NCBI GenBank assembly: GCA_003164375.1
Contig: PLTE01000037.1
Coordinates: 1-6,793 of the forward strand
Direction: 5' to 3'
Length of the DNA stretch: 6,793 bases
Source: Hyphomicrobiales bacterium
Lineage (GTDB): Bacteria; Pseudomonadota; Alphaproteobacteria; Rhizobiales; Xanthobacteraceae
Below the pieces are notes generated by a model. That model was not told the DNA's origin. It ran no database searches and saw only the letters and a program-made list of their open reading frames with translations. Positions 6,086 to 6,793 of this stretch are shown here, piece by piece (within the stretch, counting starts at the first letter, position 1; every line of letters starts with the position of its first letter). Made by a program: the position numbers and the translations under genes.

Positions 6086-6162
6086 TGGCGGGAGCGACCG
6101 GGCTCGAACCGGCGACCTTCGGCGTGACAGGCCGACGCTCTAACCAACTGAGCTACGCCCCC
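6086..6162 (-). tRNA. tRNA-Asp (anticodon GUC)
   Basis: A 77-nt cloverleaf including the encoded CCA. The acceptor arm GGGGGCG pairs with CGCTCCC (one G-U), with discriminator G and CCA at 6086-6088. The D-arm is AGCTCAGTTGGTTAGAGC. The anticodon stem CGGC/GCCG closes the loop CTGTCAC, giving anticodon GTC (plus-strand positions 6126-6128). The T-arm has the canonical GGTTCGAGCCC core. Asp identity is supported by the anticodon and by discriminator G73. It is transcribed from its own promoter (6177-6204), and no terminator separates it from dusB. Confidence 0.97.
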
Positions 6163-6176
6163 GCGGGCGCCTCGGC

Positions 6177-6204
6177 ACTTAAGGCCCACCCGATGCCAAG
6201 TCAA
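6177..6204 (-). promoter_or_regulatory. Sigma-70-type promoter of tRNA-Asp (and probably dusB)
   Basis: On the minus strand, TTGACT (6199-6204) and TTAAGT (6177-6182) are separated by 16 nt. Transcription would start near 6170, giving a leader of about 8 nt before the mature tRNA 5' end. Position, spacing and box quality all fit a tRNA promoter. The 24 nt between the tRNA and dusB leave no room for a separate full promoter, other than one lying inside the tRNA gene. Confidence 0.6.
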
Positions 6205-6343
6205 GGATTTAGGCCGAAGCCGGCCGTTTGCACCCGCCTTACCCCCGCCACAGAGCCGCCCCAGATAGCCGCTCGATGCCGAAAACATCGGTGGAATCGG
6301 CAAAACAAGCGTGGTCAGGGGGGGCCGAATCGTTTAACTGCTC

Positions 6344-6364
6344 CGCCGTGAGCGGCGCTTTTTT
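6344..6364 (+). terminator. Intrinsic terminator-like hairpin in the HU leader
   Basis: The stem CGCCG (6344-6348) and CGGCG (6353-6357) closes a TGAG loop, then one C and six T residues (6359-6364) follow. This is a compact factor-independent terminator reading rightward. No plus-strand gene lies between the tRNA promoter and this point. It either ends an unseen small RNA or long antisense transcript, or attenuates transcription into the HU gene, whose Shine-Dalgarno sequence starts 17 nt later. It lacks a T-run in the leftward direction. Confidence 0.55.
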
Positions 6365-6381
6365 CACGCCACCGCATCATC

Positions 6382-6390
6382 GAGGAGGGA
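6382..6390 (+). promoter_or_regulatory. Strong ribosome binding site of the HU gene
   Basis: GAGGAGGGA lies 3-8 nt before ATG 6394. It is among the strongest Shine-Dalgarno sequences in the window and fixes the HU start. It suits a highly expressed nucleoid protein. Confidence 0.8.
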
Positions 6391-6393
6391 CTA

Positions 6394-6690
6394 ATGGCAA
6401 GCAAAACAACCGCTACAACCGTGACATTGAAGCATCTCGCCGCGAGCCTCGCAGAGGACAATGAGCTTTCGAAGAAACAAGCGGAAGCAATCCTTGGCGG
6501 CCTGGTGGGCAATATCGTCAAGCATCTGAAAAAAGGCGAACGCATCCGTATCGGCGGTCTTGGCATTCTCCAGGTGAGGAAGCGCGCCGCGCGCATGGGG
6601 CGCAACCCGGCCACCGGAGAGCCCATTCAGATCAAAGCTAGCAAGAAAGTCGCCTTCCGCGCCTCCAAGGAACTCAAGGAAGCCATCTGA
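6394..6690 (+). CDS. HU-family DNA-binding protein
   Basis: A small nucleoid-associated protein that dimerises and bends DNA through two beta-arms. The 98-residue product is slightly longer than the usual 90, owing to a Thr-rich N-terminus (MASKTTATTV) before the first helix. The dimerisation helices span about residues 11-46 (LKHLAASLAED, LSKKQAEAILGGLV). The beta-core has GERIRIGGLGILQVRKRAAR (48-67). The arm tip carries GRNPATGE with the intercalating Pro72, and the C-terminus reads KKVAFRASKELKEAI. It is basic throughout. It stands alone, divergent from tRNA-Asp, with no lon gene visible, so it may be an accessory HU paralogue rather than the lon-linked hupB; which one cannot be told from this window. 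A terminator follows about 50 nt downstream. Confidence 0.94.
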   Translation: MASKTTATTVTLKHLAASLAEDNELSKKQAEAILGGLVGNIVKHLKKGERIRIGGLGILQVRKRAARMGRNPATGEPIQIKASKKVAFRASKELKEAI

Positions 6691-6737
6691 TCGCCTCGCT
6701 TCGGTGGACCCGCTTGCGGGCCCCGCGCCGCTCACCC

Positions 6738-6785
6738 GCCCGCCGTCCATTGCAATCGTAGAATTGCCTGGCGGCGGGCAGTTTT
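6738..6785 (+). terminator. Rho-independent terminator of the HU gene
   Basis: A two-tier hairpin. The outer 10-bp stem is GCCCGCCGTC (6738-6747) with GGCGGCGGGC (6770-6779), containing one G-U pair. The inner 5-bp stem is GCAAT (6752-6756) with ATTGC (6763-6767), closing a six-base loop. AGTTTTAT follows. Between the HU stop codon and this element, a smaller GC-rich fold around CCCGC-TT-GCGGG (about 6709-6720) has no T-run and is probably just 3' UTR structure. Confidence 0.75.
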
Positions 6786-6793
6786 ATATCGGC

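Noticed and set aside
6318..6324. G7 homopolymer as a phase-variation switch for HU
   Set aside because: It lies in non-coding leader, where length change would not shift a frame, and 7 bases is short for frequent slippage. No promoter spacing argument could be made.

Overview
The window looks like chromosomal DNA of an alphaproteobacterium, most likely of the Hyphomicrobiales (Bradyrhizobium / Rhodoplanes / Pseudolabrys-like). The reasons are high GC, separate nuoC and nuoD genes in the order nuoA-B-C-D, a Bug-type solute-binding protein, a DusB-type dihydrouridine synthase, and an alpha-style HU protein. The genus assignment is inference from gene style, not a search result.

Left third (1-2737, minus strand): the start of the respiratory complex I operon, nuoA, nuoB, nuoC, an extra gene, then nuoD, which runs off the left edge. 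The extra gene (727-1158) encodes a complete FlK-like hotdog acyl-CoA thioesterase. It sits between nuoC and nuoD with a 1-nt gap on one side and a 1-nt start/stop overlap on the other. FlK is the fluoroacetyl-CoA thioesterase of Streptomyces cattleya. All the catalytic positions I know for FlK are present at identical numbering, but two residues of the substrate lid differ. This is the most unusual item in the window.

Middle (2738-5046): a non-coding divergent region of about 350 bp, then two plus-strand genes that probably form a small operon: a secreted Bug/TctC-family periplasmic binding protein and a serine alpha/beta hydrolase. A nine-codon leader ORF with a strong Shine-Dalgarno sequence overlaps the GTG start of the binding protein.

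Right third (5047-6793): dusB (minus) converges on the hydrolase with 7 bp between stop codons. Only 24 bp upstream of dusB, on the same strand, lies tRNA-Asp(GUC) with its own promoter, so a tRNA and a tRNA-modifying enzyme appear to share a transcript. To the right, divergently transcribed, is an HU-family DNA-binding protein with a strong Shine-Dalgarno sequence, an intrinsic terminator-like hairpin in its 5' leader and a convincing terminator after it.

NuoA-D form the membrane-anchoring and quinone/N2-cluster part of NADH:quinone oxidoreductase. The thioesterase is probably co-translated with them. The remaining genes are an uptake-plus-hydrolysis pair and housekeeping RNA-modification and nucleoid functions. 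No mobile element, CRISPR array or prophage gene is visible.
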